A DNA stretch of 57,819 bases, taken from the NCBI RefSeq assembly GCF_002179635.1, contig NZ_NFOE01000010.1, positions 1 through 57,819 of the forward strand. Direction: 5' to 3'. A program made the translations under genes and the position numbers. The notes beneath the pieces are model-generated. The model worked only from the letters and a program-made list of their open reading frames with translations. It did not search any database and was not told where the DNA came from. Below, in pieces: positions 44,701 to 54,000 of the stretch; the first letter of the stretch is position 1; the number at the start of each line of letters is the position of its first letter. The DNA comes from Campylobacter jejuni (GTDB taxonomy: Bacteria; Campylobacterota; Campylobacteria; Campylobacterales; Campylobacteraceae).

Positions 44701-44735
44701 AAATTTTGATTTTAGCAAAAATAAAATCAAAATTT
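44701..44735. repeat. 13-bp perfect inverted repeat in divergent promoter region
   Basis: AAATTTTGATTTT (44701-44713) and AAAATCAAAATTT (44723-44735) with a nine-base spacer. It lies between the DUF342 gene and murJ, just upstream of the -10 box of the former. It could be an operator; base composition makes chance pairing easier in this AT-rich DNA. Confidence 0.5.
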
Positions 44736-44763
44736 AGTTAAAATTATTGCTATAAAAAAATTT

Positions 44764-44769
44764 TATAAT
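44764..44769 (+). promoter_or_regulatory. Probable -10 box of murJ
   Basis: TATAAT, 31 nt before the murJ ATG, in the 125-nt divergent gap. There is no strong Shine-Dalgarno before murJ (TTAAAGAATG only). Confidence 0.45.
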
Positions 44770-44800
44770 ACTCAAACTAATGTTTAAAGAATGAAAATTA

Positions 44801-46255
44801 ATGAGAAAAAATATTGTTTTTAAAAATTTCATCATCAATGCCTTAGGAATTTTATTTTCTAGGATTATGGGCGTTTTAAGAGATATTGTTTTAGCTTTAT
44901 ATTTAGGAGCTGGAATTTATAGTGATATTTTCTTTGTAGCTTTAAAAATGCCTGCTTTTTTTAGAAGAATTTTTGCAGAAGGGGCCTTTGGACAAGCTTT
45001 TTTACCAAGTTTTTTAAAAGCAAGTAAAAAAGGTGCTTTTTGCATAAATATCTTATTGCAATTTAGCATTATTGTTTTTTTAACCTGTGTTTTAGTAAGT
45101 TTTTTTGCTGAATTTTTTACAAAAATTTTCGCCTTTGGCTTTAATAAAGAAACGATTATCCTAGCCGCGCCTTTAGTTTCTATTAATTTTTGGTATTTGT
45201 TTTTTATTTTTTTAGTAACTTTTTTAGGCTCTTTGTTAAATTATAAACAAAATTTTTTCATCACTTCTTTTTCTGCTTCATTTTTTAATCTTTTTGTTGT
45301 TATTGCAGGTTTTTTTGTCAATCAAGATGAGCCTTTAGAGGCTTTGTATTATTTTTCATATGCGACTGTTTTAAGCGGTCTAGCTCAACTTATATGGCAT
45401 ATTTTTGCTTTAAAAAATACTAGAATTTTAAAAAGCATGTATTTAAGCATAAAACTTAAAAAAACAAAGACTAATTTAGATAAATTTCACTCTACTTTTA
45501 CCCATGGACTTTTAGGCTCTTCAGCAAACCAAATTAGTTCATTATTAGATACTACTATAGCTAGTTTTTTAATGGCCGGAAGTATTTCGTATTTGTATTA
45601 TTCTAATAGGGTTTTTCAGCTTCCTTTAGCTCTTTTTGCAATCGCTCTAAGTCAAGTAAGCTTCCCAAAAATACTAAGACATTTAAAAGCAAATGAAGAA
45701 CAAAAAGCCTTAGCTTTTATGCAAAAAGCTTTTGAGTATTTAAGCGTACTTTTGATTTTAGCTAGTATAGTAGGGATTATTTTAGCTAAAGAAATTGTGG
45801 AGTTTTTATTTCAAAGAGGAAATTTTAATCAAGAAGATACAAAAATCACTGCATTTTTATTACAAGCTTATCTTTTAGGACTTTTACCTTTTGGTTTGCA
45901 AAAACTTTTTTCTTTATGGCTTTATGCTAAATTTAAACAAAAAATAGCCGCTATAATAGCCTTTAAAACACTTTTTATATCAGCATTTTTTAGCATAGTG
46001 ATTATTTTACTTATCAAAGAAGAAGCTTATAAAAGCTTAGGTATTGCACTAGCTTCATCTATTAGTGCTTTTTATTTATTGTATGCTAATATTAAAGAAT
46101 TTGGTTTTAAAAATCTTTGGGGTATTTTTAGGGTTAAATTTTGGCTTATTAGCATAGTATTTTTAAGTTTATTTGCTTTAGGCTTATTTGAGATTAAAGA
46201 TATTTTAATACAATTTTTAATTGAAATTTATCATTTTTTTAAAGGCTTATTTTAA
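44801..46255 (+). CDS. murJ: MurJ (MviN), lipid II flippase
   Basis: Flips lipid II across the inner membrane for peptidoglycan assembly. The 484-residue polytopic protein has about 12-14 helices and the MOP-superfamily features of MurJ: GILFSRIMGVLRDIVLALYLG at the N-terminus, FFRRIFAEGAFGQAFLPSF, and LPLALFAIALSQVSFP. Its stop overlaps the cysS ATG. With ddl and murF on the other side of the promoter region, it makes this a peptidoglycan neighbourhood. Confidence 0.93.
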   Translation: MRKNIVFKNFIINALGILFSRIMGVLRDIVLALYLGAGIYSDIFFVALKMPAFFRRIFAEGAFGQAFLPSFLKASKKGAFCINILLQFSIIVFLTCVLVSFFAEFFTKIFAFGFNKETIILAAPLVSINFWYLFFIFLVTFLGSLLNYKQNFFITSFSASFFNLFVVIAGFFVNQDEPLEALYYFSYATVLSGLAQLIWHIFALKNTRILKSMYLSIKLKKTKTNLDKFHSTFTHGLLGSSANQISSLLDTTIASFLMAGSISYLYYSNRVFQLPLALFAIALSQVSFPKILRHLKANEEQKALAFMQKAFEYLSVLLILASIVGIILAKEIVEFLFQRGNFNQEDTKITAFLLQAYLLGLLPFGLQKLFSLWLYAKFKQKIAAIIAFKTLFISAFFSIVIILLIKEEAYKSLGIALASSISAFYLLYANIKEFGFKNLWGIFRVKFWLISIVFLSLFALGLFEIKDILIQFLIEIYHFFKGLF

Positions 46256-47637
46256 TGATTTTTTTTGATAGTGTTTTAAAGAAAAAATGCGAATTTATCC
46301 CACATGAGGCAAAAAAAGCAAATATTTATTTATGCGGACCTACTGTATATGATGATGCACATTTAGGACATGCAAGAAGTAGTGTATGTTTTGATTTTTT
46401 AAGAAGAGTTTTACTAGCAAGTGATTATGAAGTAATTTTTGCTAGAAATTACACTGATATTGATGATAAAATCTTAAAAAAAATGCAAGAAAGTGGTAAA
46501 AGCTTAGAAGAAATTACAAATTTTTATATTAAAAGATATGAAGAGGATATGAAAACACTTAATATCTTAGAGCCTAACTTTAAGCCAAAAGCTACAGCTT
46601 ATATTGAGCAAATGATTACTTATATAGAAAAGCTTTTAGAATTAAACCTAGCTTATAAACTTGAAGATGGAATTTATTTTGATACCAGCAAGGATGATAA
46701 ATACTTTTATATTTCTAAAAGAAACTTGGAAGATAATCAATCGCGCTTAGAAGAAAGTGTGGCTAAAAAAAATGATAGCGATTTTGTCTTGTGGAAATTT
46801 GATGAAAAATTTTATCCTGCAAGCTTTGGTAAAGGGAGACCAGGTTGGCACACAGAATGCGTTGTGATGATAGAGAGTCTTTTTAAAGATAAACTTGATA
46901 TTCATGCAGGGGGCATAGATTTACTTTTTCCTCATCATGAAAATGAAGCTTGTCAGTGTCGTTGTAAAAACAATCATGAGTTGGCTAATTTTTGGCTGCA
47001 TAATGGCTTTGTGCAAATTAATGGCGAAAAAATGAGCAAAAGCTTAGGAAATAGTTTTTTTCTAAAAGATTCTTTAAAACTTTTTAGTGGAGAGGTTTTG
47101 AGATTTTATCTTTTAAGCGTACATTATAGAGCACATTTTAACTATGCTTTAGAAGACTTACAAGCTACTAAAAAAAGACTTGATAAATTTTACCGCTTAA
47201 AAAAACGCTTAAATTTAAATGCTTTTATAGATGAAAAAACTACCATAGAAAGTGAAGTAGCTAAAAATATCTTAGAAGTTTTAAATGATGATTTAAATAC
47301 CTCTAAAGCCTTGGCTTTACTTGATGAGTTTATCAATGAAAGTAATATTTATTTAGATAAAAACTCAAAAGACAAAGCTTATAAAATACAAGTAGAAAAA
47401 ACTTTAAAAGAACTTGCTTTTATTTTTGGTATAGGTTTTATAGATACTATAAAATATTTTCAATTTGGCATTAGTGAAGAAAAATGTCAAGAAATAGAAG
47501 AAAAAATCACTCTACGCAACAAGGCAAAGCAAGAAAAAAACTATGCCCTAGCAGATCAAATCCGTGATGATTTAGCTAAAGAGAATATTCTTTTAATGGA
47601 TACACCAAATGGTGTGGTATGGGAGAAAAATGGATAA
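46255..47637 (+). CDS. cysS: Cysteinyl-tRNA synthetase (CysS)
   Basis: Charges tRNA-Cys. The 460-residue class I enzyme has the HIGH motif as HLGH (36-39, in GPTVYDDAHLGHARS), zinc-binding residues Cys27, Cys in WHTECVVM and HHENEACQ, and KMSKSLGN at about 258. The length is normal. It shares one base with murJ and overlaps msbA by 8 nt. Confidence 0.96.
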   Translation: MIFFDSVLKKKCEFIPHEAKKANIYLCGPTVYDDAHLGHARSSVCFDFLRRVLLASDYEVIFARNYTDIDDKILKKMQESGKSLEEITNFYIKRYEEDMKTLNILEPNFKPKATAYIEQMITYIEKLLELNLAYKLEDGIYFDTSKDDKYFYISKRNLEDNQSRLEESVAKKNDSDFVLWKFDEKFYPASFGKGRPGWHTECVVMIESLFKDKLDIHAGGIDLLFPHHENEACQCRCKNNHELANFWLHNGFVQINGEKMSKSLGNSFFLKDSLKLFSGEVLRFYLLSVHYRAHFNYALEDLQATKKRLDKFYRLKKRLNLNAFIDEKTTIESEVAKNILEVLNDDLNTSKALALLDEFINESNIYLDKNSKDKAYKIQVEKTLKELAFIFGIGFIDTIKYFQFGISEEKCQEIEEKITLRNKAKQEKNYALADQIRDDLAKENILLMDTPNGVVWEKNG

Positions 47638-49393
47638 AAATTACAAAGAAATGAAGCTTAAAGAGGTATTTACTCGCTTTAAGCCTTATTATAAAGATTA
47701 TTGGTTTTATTTTGTTTTAGCTATTATTGGCATGCTTTTAACTAGTGGTGGCACAGCTGCTAGTGCATACATCATAGAGCCTATTTTAAATAAAATTTTT
47801 ATAGAAAAAAATGTTGATTTGCTTTATTATATGCCTTTACTTGTTGTTTTAATTTATGCTTTAAAAAATCTTGGTGCTTATATGCAAGTTTATTATATAT
47901 CTTATGTTGGGACAGATATTTTAAGAAGATTAAGAGAATTAGTTCTTGGCAATCTTTTACGCTTAGATATGAGCTTTTTTTATAAATACAGAAGCGGAGA
48001 ATTAATCAGCCGGTGTACTTCTGATATTGGAGCTTTACAAAATATAGTTTCTACTATCATACCTGAAATTTTAAGAGAAAGTTTAACCGCGATTGGACTT
48101 TTAAGTGTTGTTATTTATCAAAGTCCAAAACTTGCTTTTTTTGCTTTAGTTATTTTACCTTTAGCAATTTACCCTCTTGCTATTTTTGCTAAAAAAATCA
48201 AAAAAATAGGACGCAATACTCAAGAAAAAAATTCTGATCTTACTTCAAGATTAAGTGAAATCTTTTCTAATATAGAGCTTATTAAAGCATCTAATGCAGG
48301 TAAAAATGAAATGCAAAAATTCAGCCAAACTAATAGCGAAGTTTGTAAACTTTCCTTAAAAGGCATTAGAATTGAGGCTTTAAGTAGCCCTTTAATGGAA
48401 TCTATGGGTTCAATTGGTTTTGCTGTGGTGATTATAGTGGGTGGTAAAGAAGTAATCGATGGAAGTTTAAGTATAGGTTCTTTTTTTAGCTTTACTACAG
48501 CTTTATTTATGGCTTACACTCCTATTAAAAGACTTTCTTCACTTTATACAAGATTACAAAATGCAGTAGCAGCTAGCGAGAGAACTTTTTATTTAACTGA
48601 TTTAGAACCACAGATTAAAGGTGGTAAAGAAAAACTTACAGAAAATATCCAAAATATTCATTTTAAAAATGTCTCTTTAAGCTATCAAAAAGATAAAAAG
48701 GTATTAAAAGATGTAAATTTTTCTTTTAATAAAGGAGAAATTCTAGCCTTAGTTGGATCAAGCGGTGGAGGAAAATCTTCTATTATCAATCTTTTAATGT
48801 ATTTTTTTGAAAAAGATAGTGGTGAAATTTTAATCAATCAAAAAGACATTAGTTCTTTTGATATTGTTAGTTTAAGAGAAAATATTTCTTTAGTAACTCA
48901 AAATATTTATATATTTAATGACACTATAGCTCAAAATATTGCTTATGCTAAAGAATACGATGAAGCGCGTGTAATAGAGGTTTTAAAACAAGCTAATGCT
49001 TATGATTTTGTTCAAGAGCTTGGTGGTATACATACTGAATTAAAAGAGCATGGAAAAAATCTCTCAGGTGGGCAAAAACAACGCATTGCTATAGCAAGAG
49101 CTTTATACAAAAATCCTCAAATTTTAATTTTTGATGAAGCAACTTCAGCACTTGATAATGAAAGTGAAAAAGCCATAGTAAAAACTATAGAAAACTTAAA
49201 AAAAGATCGCTTAATACTTATCATCGCTCATAGACTTAGCACCATAGAAAACGCTGATAAAATCGCTGTGCTTGATAAAGGAAAAATAGCTTCTGTAGGA
49301 AATGATGCTTATTTGATGCAACATTGTGAAATTTATCAAAAATTAAAACAAAAAGCACAAAAAACTGATAAAGTCAAAGAAAATGAAAACTAA
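47630..49393 (+). CDS. msbA: MsbA-like lipid A/LOS ABC exporter
   Basis: Homodimeric ABC exporter that flips lipid A-core across the inner membrane. The 587-residue protein has an N-terminal six-helix domain (about 15-310) and an ATPase domain with Walker A LVGSSGGGKSS, Q-loop LVTQNIYIFND, signature [15 protein letters not shown], Walker [13 protein letters not shown] and the H-loop IAHRLST. I use the ATG at 47630, inside the cysS end; the frame runs seven codons further upstream. Drug export cannot be excluded from sequence alone. Confidence 0.88.
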   Translation: MDKNYKEMKLKEVFTRFKPYYKDYWFYFVLAIIGMLLTSGGTAASAYIIEPILNKIFIEKNVDLLYYMPLLVVLIYALKNLGAYMQVYYISYVGTDILRRLRELVLGNLLRLDMSFFYKYRSGELISRCTSDIGALQNIVSTIIPEILRESLTAIGLLSVVIYQSPKLAFFALVILPLAIYPLAIFAKKIKKIGRNTQEKNSDLTSRLSEIFSNIELIKASNAGKNEMQKFSQTNSEVCKLSLKGIRIEALSSPLMESMGSIGFAVVIIVGGKEVIDGSLSIGSFFSFTTALFMAYTPIKRLSSLYTRLQNAVAASERTFYLTDLEPQIKGGKEKLTENIQNIHFKNVSLSYQKDKKVLKDVNFSFNKGEILALVGSSGGGKSSIINLLMYFFEKDSGEILINQKDISSFDIVSLRENISLVTQNIYIFNDTIAQNIAYAKEYDEARVIEVLKQANAYDFVQELGGIHTELKEHGKNLSGGQKQRIAIARALYKNPQILIFDEATSALDNESEKAIVKTIENLKKDRLILIIAHRLSTIENADKIAVLDKGKIASVGNDAYLMQHCEIYQKLKQKAQKTDKVKENEN

Positions 49394-49411
49394 GAATTAT
49401 CATTTTTTTAG

Positions 49412-49417
49412 TACAAT
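49412..49417 (+). promoter_or_regulatory. Probable -10 box of pyrD
   Basis: TACAAT in the 50-nt gap between msbA and pyrD, 26 nt before the ATG, followed by AAAAAAGGAAA as ribosome-binding site. Confidence 0.4.
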
Positions 49418-49443
49418 ATGCTATTTTGTAAAAAAGGAAAAAT

Positions 49444-50502
49444 ATGACTTATGAAAGCTTAAAACCTTTAATATATAAATTAGATCCAGAAAATGCTCAT
49501 GCTTTAGCTGAATTTAGCATGCGAACGCTAGATTGTATATTTCCTGGAGGGCTTAGTTTTTTTGCAAAAGATTGTGTAATAAATGATGAAATTTTAAATC
49601 AAGAAATTTTTAATTTAAATTTTTATAATCCTGTGGGCTTAGCAGGTGGCTTTGATAAAAATGCAACTATGATAAGACCGCTAAGTGCTTTAGGTTTTGG
49701 CTTTTTAGAATATGGAACTTTCACCCCAAAACCTCAAAGTGGCAACGAAAAACCTAGACTTTTTAGACTTGTTGAACAAGAAAGTATTCAAAATGCTATG
49801 GGTTTTAATAATAAAGGTAAAGATGCTATCGCAAAAGAAGTAAAAAAAGTCTATCCTTTTAGCATACCTTTAGTGGCAAATATAGGCAAAAATAAAATCA
49901 CTCCAAATGAAGAAGCTATTAATGATTATATTATTTTATTAAAAGAATTTAAAGATTTGTGTGATTTATTTGTGATTAATATATCCTCTCCAAATACCAA
50001 AAATTTAAGAGATTTACAAAGTGAGGAATTTGTAAGCATCTTATTTAATCAAGCAAAAGAAATTACAAATAAACCTGTGATTTTAAAAATTGCTCCAGAT
50101 ATGAATATAGATAGTGCAATTTCACTTTGCAAAAGTGCAATTAAAGCAAAAGCTGATGGTATTATCATGGCAAATACTAGTATAGATTATTCTTTGATTG
50201 ATAATACAAGAACCTTTGGCGGAATTAGTGGTAGATTAATCACCCAAAAAAGTGCGACATTTTTTAAAGAAGTAGCTAAAGAAATTTATAAAGATACTAT
50301 TTTAATAGCAAGTGGTGGTATAGATAGTGCCGAACTTGCTTATGAGCGCATTAAAAATGGAGCTAGTTTAGTTCAAATTTATACAGCTATGATTTTTAAA
50401 GGACCAAGCATTGTTAAAAATATCAATCAAGGACTAATTGAGCTTTTAAAACAAGATGGTTTTAATCATATTAGTCAAGCTATAGGAGTTAATTTTAAAT
50501 GA
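49444..50502 (+). CDS. pyrD: Dihydroorotate dehydrogenase, class 2 (PyrD)
   Basis: Oxidises dihydroorotate to orotate, passing electrons to quinone at the inner membrane. The 352-residue protein has the class 2 N-terminal membrane-associating helices (1-40), GLAGGFDKNA, NAMGFNNKG, NIGKNK and the catalytic serine in INISSPNTKNLRDL, then ASGGIDSAELAYERI and ALVQIYT-like ASLVQIYT for FMN phosphate binding. It overlaps the peptidase gene by 4 nt. Confidence 0.95.
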   Translation: MTYESLKPLIYKLDPENAHALAEFSMRTLDCIFPGGLSFFAKDCVINDEILNQEIFNLNFYNPVGLAGGFDKNATMIRPLSALGFGFLEYGTFTPKPQSGNEKPRLFRLVEQESIQNAMGFNNKGKDAIAKEVKKVYPFSIPLVANIGKNKITPNEEAINDYIILLKEFKDLCDLFVINISSPNTKNLRDLQSEEFVSILFNQAKEITNKPVILKIAPDMNIDSAISLCKSAIKAKADGIIMANTSIDYSLIDNTRTFGGISGRLITQKSATFFKEVAKEIYKDTILIASGGIDSAELAYERIKNGASLVQIYTAMIFKGPSIVKNINQGLIELLKQDGFNHISQAIGVNFK

Positions 50503-51752
50503 TTAATTATAAAAAAATCACCCTTGAAAATGAACTTGAAATTTATACTTTACCTGTAAATAAAAAAAGTGGGGTTATAAGTATAGATATTTTTTATAAA
50601 GTTGGTTCAAGAAATGAAAAAATGGGAAAAAGTGGCATAGCTCATATGCTTGAACATTTAAATTTTAAAAGTACAAAAAATTTAAAAGCGGGTGAATTTG
50701 ATGAAATAGTTAAAGGTTTTGGTGGAGTAGATAATGCGAGCACTGGCTTTGACTATACGCATTATTTTATAAAATGCTCTAGTGAAAATTTAGATAAATC
50801 CTTATGGCTTTTTGCTGAATTAATGCGTAATTTAAATTTAAAGGATGATGAGTTTCAACCCGAAAGAAATGTAGTTTTAGAAGAAAGACGTTGGAGAACT
50901 GATAATAATCCTTTAGGATATTTATATTTTAGATTATACAATCATGCCTTTTTACATCATCCATATCATTGGACTCCAATAGGCTTTTTTAAAGATATAC
51001 AAAATTGGAAAATAGAAGATATACAAGATTTTCATCAAACTTTTTATCAACCCAAAAATGCTATTTTGCTTGTGAGTGGCGATATTAATGAAGATGAAGT
51101 TTTTACTTTAGCTAAAAAACATTTTCAAGATATAAAAAACACCAAAGAAATCCCTATAGTTCATGAAAAAGAACCTGAACAAGATGGTGCTAAACGCGTG
51201 ATCTTGCACAAAGAAAGCGATACGCAACTACTAGCACTTGCATACAAAATTCCTGCATTTAATCATGAAGATATGCCAAAACTTTGCGCATTGAGTGAGC
51301 TTTTAGGAAATGGAAAAAGTTCTTTAATAAGTGAAATTTTAATTGATAAATTAGAACTTATCAATGAATTTTACGCTTATGCAAGTGAAAATATAGATGA
51401 GAATTTATTTATATTTATTTGTGTTTGCAACGAAGGTATAGAAGCAGAAGATGTTGAAAAAGAGCTTTTGAAAATTCTTGAAGATGTAAAAAATGCTAAA
51501 TTTGATGATGCTATCATGGAAAAAATCAAAAATACTGTAAAAAGTGATTTTATTTTTTCATTAAGCAATGCAAGTAGCGTTGCAAATATTTATGGATCTT
51601 ATCTTGCAAAAGGTGATTTAAAACCTTTGCTTGATTATGAAAAAAATATAGAAAATCTAAGCAAAGATGATTTAATTCATTGTGCTAGAAAATATTTCAA
51701 TGAAAACAAATCCACTACAATAATCTTAAAAAGGGGTGAAAATGGACAATAA
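50499..51752 (+). CDS. M16-family zinc peptidase
   Basis: A 417-residue peptidase with the inverted zinc motif H49-M-L-E52-H53 (HxxEH) and the second metal ligand glutamate in the [10 protein letters not shown] region about 70-75 residues later. The length matches single-chain bacterial M16B proteins, which process or degrade peptides. No signal peptide is visible, so it may be cytoplasmic. It is conserved between pyrD and dapA in Campylobacter; its natural substrate is unknown. Confidence 0.88.
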   Translation: MINYKKITLENELEIYTLPVNKKSGVISIDIFYKVGSRNEKMGKSGIAHMLEHLNFKSTKNLKAGEFDEIVKGFGGVDNASTGFDYTHYFIKCSSENLDKSLWLFAELMRNLNLKDDEFQPERNVVLEERRWRTDNNPLGYLYFRLYNHAFLHHPYHWTPIGFFKDIQNWKIEDIQDFHQTFYQPKNAILLVSGDINEDEVFTLAKKHFQDIKNTKEIPIVHEKEPEQDGAKRVILHKESDTQLLALAYKIPAFNHEDMPKLCALSELLGNGKSSLISEILIDKLELINEFYAYASENIDENLFIFICVCNEGIEAEDVEKELLKILEDVKNAKFDDAIMEKIKNTVKSDFIFSLSNASSVANIYGSYLAKGDLKPLLDYEKNIENLSKDDLIHCARKYFNENKSTTIILKRGENGQ

Positions 51753-52638
51753 CATCATCATAGGAGCAATGACAGCTTTAATAACTCCATTTAAAAATGG
51801 AAAATTAGACGAACAAACTTATCACAAACTCATCAAAAGACAAATAGCAAATGGAATTGATGCAATAGTGCCTGTTGGAACAACCGGAGAAAGTGCCACC
51901 TTAACCCATGAAGAACATAGAATTTGTATAGAAATAGCTTTAGATGCTTGCAAGGGAAGTTCTTGTAAGGTTTTAGCAGGAGCGGGGAGCAATGCTACAC
52001 ATGAAGCTGTAAGTTTGGCTAAATTTGCACAAGAACATGGGGCCGATGGAATTTTAAGCGTTACTCCATATTATAACAAACCCACACAAGAAGGTTTGTA
52101 TTTGCATTATAAAGAAATAGCAAAAAGTATAGATATACCTGTGCTTTTATACAACGTGCCAGGAAGAACAGGTTGTGAACTTCAAACAGAAACTATTATA
52201 AGATTATTTAGAGATTGTGAAAATATTTATGGAGTAAAAGAAGCTAGTGGGAGTATTGATAAATGCGTTGATTTGCTAGCACATGAGCCTAGAATAATGC
52301 TTTTAAGCGGGGAAGATGCAATTAATTATCCTATACTTTCAAATGGCGGTAAAGGTGTGATTTCAGTTACTTCAAATTTACTTCCTGATATGATTTCAAA
52401 ATTAACTCATCTAGCTTTAGAAGAAAAATATATTGAAGCTAAAAAAATTAATGATGAGTTGTATAATATCAATAAAATTTTATTTTGCGAAAGCAATCCT
52501 ATACCTATTAAAGCAGCAATGTATATAGCAGGTTTAACTCCTACTTTAGAATATCGTTTGCCACTTTGTAAACCTAGTGATTGCAATTTAGCAAAAATAG
52601 AAGCGATTATGAAAAACTATAATATCAAAGGATTTTAA
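51742..52638 (+). CDS. dapA: 4-hydroxy-tetrahydrodipicolinate synthase (DapA)
   Basis: Condenses aspartate semialdehyde and pyruvate in lysine/diaminopimelate synthesis. The 298-residue TIM-barrel enzyme has [37 protein letters not shown] and the Schiff-base lysine in GVKEASGS (about 166). The ATG at 51742 follows AAGGGGTG; a GTG two codons earlier is also in frame. It starts within the peptidase gene and its stop shares a base with the next ATG. Confidence 0.95.
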   Translation: MDNNIIIGAMTALITPFKNGKLDEQTYHKLIKRQIANGIDAIVPVGTTGESATLTHEEHRICIEIALDACKGSSCKVLAGAGSNATHEAVSLAKFAQEHGADGILSVTPYYNKPTQEGLYLHYKEIAKSIDIPVLLYNVPGRTGCELQTETIIRLFRDCENIYGVKEASGSIDKCVDLLAHEPRIMLLSGEDAINYPILSNGGKGVISVTSNLLPDMISKLTHLALEEKYIEAKKINDELYNINKILFCESNPIPIKAAMYIAGLTPTLEYRLPLCKPSDCNLAKIEAIMKNYNIKGF

Positions 52639-53417
52639 TGGATACTTTTTTTCAAAACAAAACTTTAGTAATTAGCGGTGGAACAAGAGGGATTGGTAAA
52701 GCTATTGTATATGAGTTTGCAAAAGTAGGAGCTAATGTAGCTTTTACTTATAATTCTAACGCAGATTTAGCTCAAGAAATTGTAAAAGATTTAGAAAATA
52801 ACTATAAAATCAAAGCTAAAGCTTATGAGTTTAACATACTTGAACCAGAAACCTATAAAGACTTATTTGAAAAAATCGATCAAGATTTTGACAGAATAGA
52901 TTTTTTCATCTCTAATGCTATTATCTCAGGTCGTGCCGTTGTAGGTGGATATACTAAATTTATGAAATTAAAACCTCGTGGAATAAATAATATTTTCACA
53001 GCAACTGTAAATGCTTTTGTAGTTGGAGCACAAGAAGCAGCAAAAAGAATGGAAAAAGTTGGTGGGGGTAGTATATTATCTATTTCTTCAACAGGAAATT
53101 TAGTGCATATTGAAAACTATGCAGGACACGGTACAGCAAAAGCAGCAGTTGAGGCTATGGCAAGATATGCTGCAACTGAACTTGGTTCTAAAAACATTCG
53201 CGTAAATGTAGTAAGTGGTGGGCCAATTGACACTGATGCGCTTAAAGCATTTACAAATTATGAAGAAGTTAAAAATGCAACTATTAATCTTAGCCCACTA
53301 AACCGTATTGGACAGCCTCAAGATTTAGCAGGAGCATGTTTATTTTTATGTTCTGATAAAGCAAATTGGATTACAGGACACACCTTAATCGTAGATGGTG
53401 GTACAACTTTTAAATGA
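52638..53417 (+). CDS. FabL-like enoyl-ACP reductase / SDR oxidoreductase
   Basis: A 259-residue NAD(P)H-dependent SDR with SGGTRGIGKAIV near the N-terminus. Its catalytic pattern is Y161-x6-K168 (NYAGHGTAKAAV), the enoyl-ACP reductase spacing, not the Y-x3-K of ordinary SDRs. The surrounding segments VSGGPIDTDALKAF and HTLIVDGG resemble Bacillus FabL. So it is probably a fatty-acid-synthesis enoyl reductase acting alongside FabI. It directly follows dapA (1-base overlap) and ends at a good terminator. Confidence 0.72.
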   Translation: MDTFFQNKTLVISGGTRGIGKAIVYEFAKVGANVAFTYNSNADLAQEIVKDLENNYKIKAKAYEFNILEPETYKDLFEKIDQDFDRIDFFISNAIISGRAVVGGYTKFMKLKPRGINNIFTATVNAFVVGAQEAAKRMEKVGGGSILSISSTGNLVHIENYAGHGTAKAAVEAMARYAATELGSKNIRVNVVSGGPIDTDALKAFTNYEEVKNATINLSPLNRIGQPQDLAGACLFLCSDKANWITGHTLIVDGGTTFK

Positions 53418-53422
53418 TTCAT

Positions 53423-53447
53423 TACCCCATTTTGGGGTATTTTCTTT
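53423..53447 (+). terminator. Rho-independent terminator after the FabL-like gene
   Basis: TACCCC (53423-53428) pairs with GGGGTA (53434-53439) around a five-base loop, followed by TTTTCTTT. This is the most GC-rich stem in the window. Confidence 0.8.
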
Positions 53448-53468
53448 AAACACAAGGATTAATAAACA

Positions 53469-53999
53469 ATGAATTTACCTAATATCTTAGCATTTATAAG
53501 GATATTATTAGCCCCGCTTTTATTTTTTTTGCTTATTAATGATTTTGAAAATATTCATCCTAGTTGGGTAAATTATTTTGCTTGTGTTGTTTTTGGTATA
53601 GCCGCTTTAACTGATTTTTTTGATGGTTATATTGCAAGAACTTGGAATCAAACCACAAAACTTGGAGCCATTATAGATCCACTAGCTGATAAAATGCTTG
53701 TTTTGGCTGCTTTTTTAGGATTATTACTCACCCAAAAAGCTGACCCTTGGATGATTTATATTATTTTAGTAAGAGAGTTTTTTATAACCGGTTTTCGAGT
53801 GGTTATGGTGAGTGAAAAATTTGATGTGAGTGCTTCTTTTGCAGGAAAAATAAAAACAACCTTTCAAATGATAGCTATTATATTTTTAATCATGCAATGG
53901 CCTTTTGCTAATACATTGTTGTTTATTGCCTTAGTACTTACACTTTATTCAGCCTTTGAATACATACTAGCTTATATAAAACATTTAAAAAAGGTATAA
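53469..53999 (+). CDS. pgsA: PgsA, CDP-diacylglycerol--glycerol-3-phosphate phosphatidyltransferase
   Basis: Commits CDP-diacylglycerol to phosphatidylglycerol at the inner membrane. The 176-residue protein has four or more membrane helices and the CDP-alcohol phosphotransferase motif DG-x2-AR-x8-G-x3-D-x3-D, seen as DGYIAR...LGAIIDPLAD. The gap to rseP is one base. Confidence 0.94.
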   Translation: MNLPNILAFIRILLAPLLFFLLINDFENIHPSWVNYFACVVFGIAALTDFFDGYIARTWNQTTKLGAIIDPLADKMLVLAAFLGLLLTQKADPWMIYIILVREFFITGFRVVMVSEKFDVSASFAGKIKTTFQMIAIIFLIMQWPFANTLLFIALVLTLYSAFEYILAYIKHLKKV

Positions 54000-54000
54000 T

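Noticed and set aside
53060..53068. Short G run (G5) in the FabL-like gene as a phase-variable tract
   Set aside because: Five G is below the length at which Campylobacter tracts slip at notable rates.
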